From contig JASBTZ010000003.1 of the NCBI GenBank assembly GCA_030148165.1, positions 1,054,001 through 1,118,000 on the forward strand: a DNA stretch of 64,000 nucleotides, in the 5' to 3' direction. This stretch comes from Bacteroidota bacterium (GTDB taxonomy: Bacteria > Bacteroidota > Bacteroidia > Flavobacteriales_D > Crocinitomicaceae). The position numbers and the translations under genes were made by a program. The notes beneath the pieces were generated by a model. That model worked only from the letters and a program-made list of their open reading frames with translations. It was not told where the DNA came from and made no database searches. Shown piece after piece: positions 61,972-64,000 of the stretch. Position 1 is the stretch's first letter. Each line of letters opens with the position of its first letter.

Positions 61972-62718
61972 TTATGGTAATATGAAAGTGTTTCCTTCCA
62001 TCGTGACAGCACCGTTTCTTGCCAGCGCTCTTCCTTGTAATGTTGCTCCCGTATCAAAAGTGATTGACTCAAGGGCTATAACCGTACCTTTAAAAACGGT
62101 TGTTGTTCCAAAGGATGCAGAACTGCTTACTTGCCAAAAAATATTTGATGCTTGTGCACCACCACTTAGAATTACTTTACGCCCCGGCGTTGTAGTAAGT
62201 GTAGAAGCAATTTGTATAATAAATACGGCATTCGGATCTCCGAGAGCATCAAAAGTAACATCTCCGGAGGAGATCGATAAGGATGAAGTAGACTTGTAAA
62301 GTCCTGGTGTAAGTGTAAGTCCTCCGATATTTCCAGATAGTGTTACCATGTCCCCAGCTACTCTTGCAGCAGCATCATTATATGCTGTAGTTAAATCTAG
62401 TTTGGCCTGATTTGCGATGGCATCATTAATATGCAATGTTCCATTCAACGTTCCCGGAGGAAATCCACCAACTGAAGTTCCTGGGCTTAATCCAAGATCC
62501 CCTGTAATTTCCGTGGCTCCCGTATTCGTTACTGAAGAACCAGCGATTACAGCGAAATTGTTAACTCCACCAAGTTGAATTGCTGTATGAACCGTAGTCT
62601 GAAGAGGAACAGTCGTACCCGTCGTTGTTGTTGGAGCTGGAGTGTCTTCTTTCTTACACCCAATTGTTAACATCACAATTGCAATTGAAAGAATTGTGTA
62701 TAGTTTTTTCTTTTTCAT
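61972..62718 (-). CDS. DUF3494 ice-binding-type lipoprotein
   Basis: 248 residues from the ATG at 62718. Signal peptide with lipobox (VMLTIGC), a Thr-rich linker and the DUF3494 beta-solenoid: NFAVIAGSSVTNTGATEITG, DLGLSPGTSVGGFPPG, LTPGLYKSTSSLSISSGDV, FIIQIASTLTT and the closing GRALARNGAVTMEGNTF. Proteins of this fold bind ice and are spread among polar microbes by horizontal transfer. The lipobox suggests tethering to the membrane rather than release. It could also be a general adhesin, as not all family members bind ice. Flanked by direct repeats, which hints at acquisition. Confidence 0.92.
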   Translation of the reverse strand: MKKKKLYTILSIAIVMLTIGCKKEDTPAPTTTTGTTVPLQTTVHTAIQLGGVNNFAVIAGSSVTNTGATEITGDLGLSPGTSVGGFPPGTLNGTLHINDAIANQAKLDLTTAYNDAAARVAGDMVTLSGNIGGLTLTPGLYKSTSSLSISSGDVTFDALGDPNAVFIIQIASTLTTTPGRKVILSGGAQASNIFWQVSSSASFGTTTVFKGTVIALESITFDTGATLQGRALARNGAVTMEGNTFILP

Positions 62719-63019
62719 CTTGTTTATTTTAATTGTGATTGAGTAATCACAATCCAAAGTTGAGGATTATTCTGGCCTAAAGCGTTACATAAGTTTGGCT
62801 GATACTTGCATAAATGCCATTATTAATATGAATCAATGGCATCAAAATAAGGAGTTTCTGTTTGCACACCTTAATATAATCAATGAACCTCCAAATGTAT
62901 AAAACCATGAGGGTTCGGTTAGAAAGTTCAGTTTGATTTTACGTATCTACTATTTGTAATCACCAGAGTACGTATTTCGGTAGATGAAATTAAGTAGATT
63001 AACTATTAAGGAGTCGCAT

Positions 63020-63080
63020 TATAGATCGTTTGAAACAGAGGCTTTGCCGGAGTTCACCGACCAAAAAGGAGGTGATTCTG
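63020..63080 (+). repeat. Direct repeat, right copy
   Basis: Partner of 61814-61874 (46 of 61 identical, same orientation, 1.2 kb apart). The pair brackets the DUF3494 gene. No terminal inverted repeats or target duplication could be set. Confidence 0.65.
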
Positions 63081-63204
63081 TCACCCCGGCGTGCAATATC
63101 TATCAGGAATGCGTTATGCATCGTCGCTGCTCAGGCACAAGAAGACCTCGACCGAACAGCTAAAGAAGAAGCTCGACATAATGCACTCGATGGACAGGTT
63201 CTGA
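63076..63204 (+). pseudogene. Possible C-terminal coding remnant
   Basis: A 42-codon open frame ends at TGA 63202-63204 and includes MRYASSLLRHKKTSTEQLKK then KLDIMHSMDRF. It has a protein-like basic helical character, but a TGA precedes it at 63073. It may be the 3' end of a lost gene, perhaps from a mobile element. I cannot name the family, and it may be chance. Confidence 0.3.
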
Positions 63205-63214
63205 CGTAACATAA

Positions 63215-63300
63215 TGACACAATTAACGTAAATTATGTCATCATATTGACGCAATTTATGTAAATTACGGACTTATAATGACGCAATTAAGAGTAACAAA
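63215..63300 (+). repeat. Three repeats at 32-bp spacing before the ATPase gene
   Basis: TGACACAATT (63215), TGACGCAATT (63247) and TGACGCAATT (63279) start exactly 32 bp apart. Units 1 and 2 match at 23 of 32 positions. Unit 1 also holds an inverted repeat (ATGACACAATT/AATTATGTCAT, one mismatch). Spacing of about three helical turns would put bound proteins on one face. Operators for the following gene are the likeliest reading. Confidence 0.6.
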
Positions 63301-64000
63301 ATGAGTGAATCATACATAGATAGGGCAATTGAGGGCGAATTCGCAAAGCGAGTACAGCCGAAAAAGGTACTTGTACTTTACGGGCCAAGGCGTGTCGGTA
63401 AGACAGAACTGATAACGCGCTATCTGAGCGATAAAAGCGAGGATGATTACCTTCTGCTCAATGGTGAGGATCAGGCCGTAGTGAGTCTGATGGCAGAGCG
63501 GACAGAAGAAAATTACCGAAGGCTGCTTGGTAGCAAAAAGCTTCTTGTCATAGACGAAGCACAGCAGATACCTGAGATCGGCCAAAAGCTCAAACTGATC
63601 GTGGATCAAATCGAGGACGTGAGCATCATCGCAAGCGGATCATCAATTTTCGATCTGAACAACCAACTCGGCGAACCGCTTGTTGGCCGGAAATACACGC
63701 TTAAACTGTACCCTCTTTCTGTGATGGAGCTCTCGAAACAGGAAAACCTGGTTCAGACAACTTCGCGATTAGAGGAACGCATGGTATTTGGCGGATACCC
63801 CGAACTGCAACACTTACCTGATCGCCAGGACAAGGTCGATTACCTGAACGAGATGGTCAACTCCTATTTACTTCGAGACATACTGGAGTTCGAGGGCATT
63901 CGTAAGGCCGACAAGATTCTTGACCTGCTTCGATTAATAGCATTCCAGATAGGCAAGCCCGCGAATCTGGAAGAACTTGGTAGCGCGCTGAACATATCGA
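63301..64000 (+). CDS. DUF4143-type AAA ATPase, truncated by window end
   Basis: 233 codons visible from ATG 63301, still open at the end. Walker A GPRRVGKT (28-35), Walker B LLVIDEA (81-87), sensor ASGSS, then FGGYPELQ and LNEMVNSYLLRDILEFEGI, the hallmarks of the AAA_14/DUF4143 ATPases abundant in Bacteroidota and archaea. Their role is unclear, and many sit in variable genome regions. Codon choice is richer in G and C than in neighbouring genes, a sign of transfer. The C-terminal DUF4143 domain lies beyond the window. Confidence 0.88.
   Translation, partial: MSESYIDRAIEGEFAKRVQPKKVLVLYGPRRVGKTELITRYLSDKSEDDYLLLNGEDQAVVSLMAERTEENYRRLLGSKKLLVIDEAQQIPEIGQKLKLIVDQIEDVSIIASGSSIFDLNNQLGEPLVGRKYTLKLYPLSVMELSKQENLVQTTSRLEERMVFGGYPELQHLPDRQDKVDYLNEMVNSYLLRDILEFEGIRKADKILDLLRLIAFQIGKPANLEELGSALNIS

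Larger units (their letters stand above)
62719..63300. other. 582-bp accessory intergenic region
   Basis: 62719-63000 is AT-rich with no gene I can support. It must hold the promoter of the ice-binding gene. 63020-63080 is the right copy of the direct repeat. 63076-63204 is a possible coding remnant. 63215-63300 has repeats spaced 32 bp before the ATPase gene. From about 63050 the base composition rises in GC relative to the left part. Confidence 0.6.

Noticed and set aside
61782-62072. Minus-strand 96-codon open frame across the repeat and terminator
   Set aside because: It overlaps the 3' end of the DUF3494 gene on the same strand in another frame and runs through its terminator.
63065-63075. 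AAAGGAGGTGA resembles the reverse complement of the 16S rRNA 3' end
   Set aside because: The match is short, the flanks do not follow 16S sequence, and the stretch belongs to a repeat whose other copy (61814-61874) lacks it. Judged coincidental.

Overview
The window looks like chromosomal DNA of a Bacteroidota bacterium, most likely a marine or cold-water member of the Flavobacteriales. The base composition is AT-rich. Seven secreted proteins end in, or appear to end in, Por/type IX secretion (T9SS) sorting domains. TAnnTTTG promoter boxes recur and classical Shine-Dalgarno sites are rare. Family types common in Bacteroidota are present: an S46 dipeptidyl peptidase, PKD modules, DUF3467, a SiaB/SiaC pair and the roughly 465-residue arginine decarboxylase. 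No rRNA, tRNA, CRISPR array or intact insertion sequence was seen.

Layout. 1-12,811 is mainly housekeeping. It holds a HisKA_2 sensor kinase, a voltage-gated-type cation channel with a zinc-ribbon tail (and a broken second copy of that tail at the left edge), a DjlA-like J protein, ahcY, an ABC exporter/cytosolic binding protein/ferrochelatase operon, upp, a YjjG-like phosphatase, rlmB, OsmC and lipA. 12,979-17,471 carries two tandem M43-like secreted metalloproteases, followed by lpdA and a probable DPP11-type S46 peptidase. 21,277-25,638 holds coaE, the SiaC/SiaB pair, a methyltransferase, a ZIP transporter and a PAP2 phosphatase.

25,635-36,530 is a surface polysaccharide cluster on the minus strand. 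It has a PglC-like initiating transferase, a DegT aminotransferase, four glycosyltransferases, two O-antigen ligase/polymerase-type proteins, a hexapeptide acyltransferase and a flippase. rny, zapA and a coiled-coil gene lie just upstream of it. 38,828-43,951 has an M23 peptidase, small exported proteins, DUF3467, an acyl-CoA thioesterase broken by one in-frame TGA, and an Lrp regulator.

44,055-48,309 is a tightly overlapped polyamine operon: an acidic small protein, arginine decarboxylase, agmatinase, an RMD1/DUF155 membrane protein and a deoxyhypusine-synthase-family enzyme. It is the best candidate here for an incompletely described system. 49,976-61,701 is a run of T9SS cargo genes: a LamG/PNGase-F-like protein, two seven-unit predicted beta-propellers (one with four PKD domains), a subtilisin and a CUB protein.

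The right end, 61,702-64,000, looks accessory. A DUF3494 ice-binding lipoprotein gene sits between two imperfect 61-bp direct repeats. After it come a coding remnant, three elements spaced exactly 32 bp apart, and a DUF4143-type AAA ATPase that runs off the window. Non-coding features worth noting are ten T-tracts phased at about 10 bp (58,391-58,486) and several TAnnTTTG boxes ending 4-5 nt before a start codon, which suggests leaderless transcripts.
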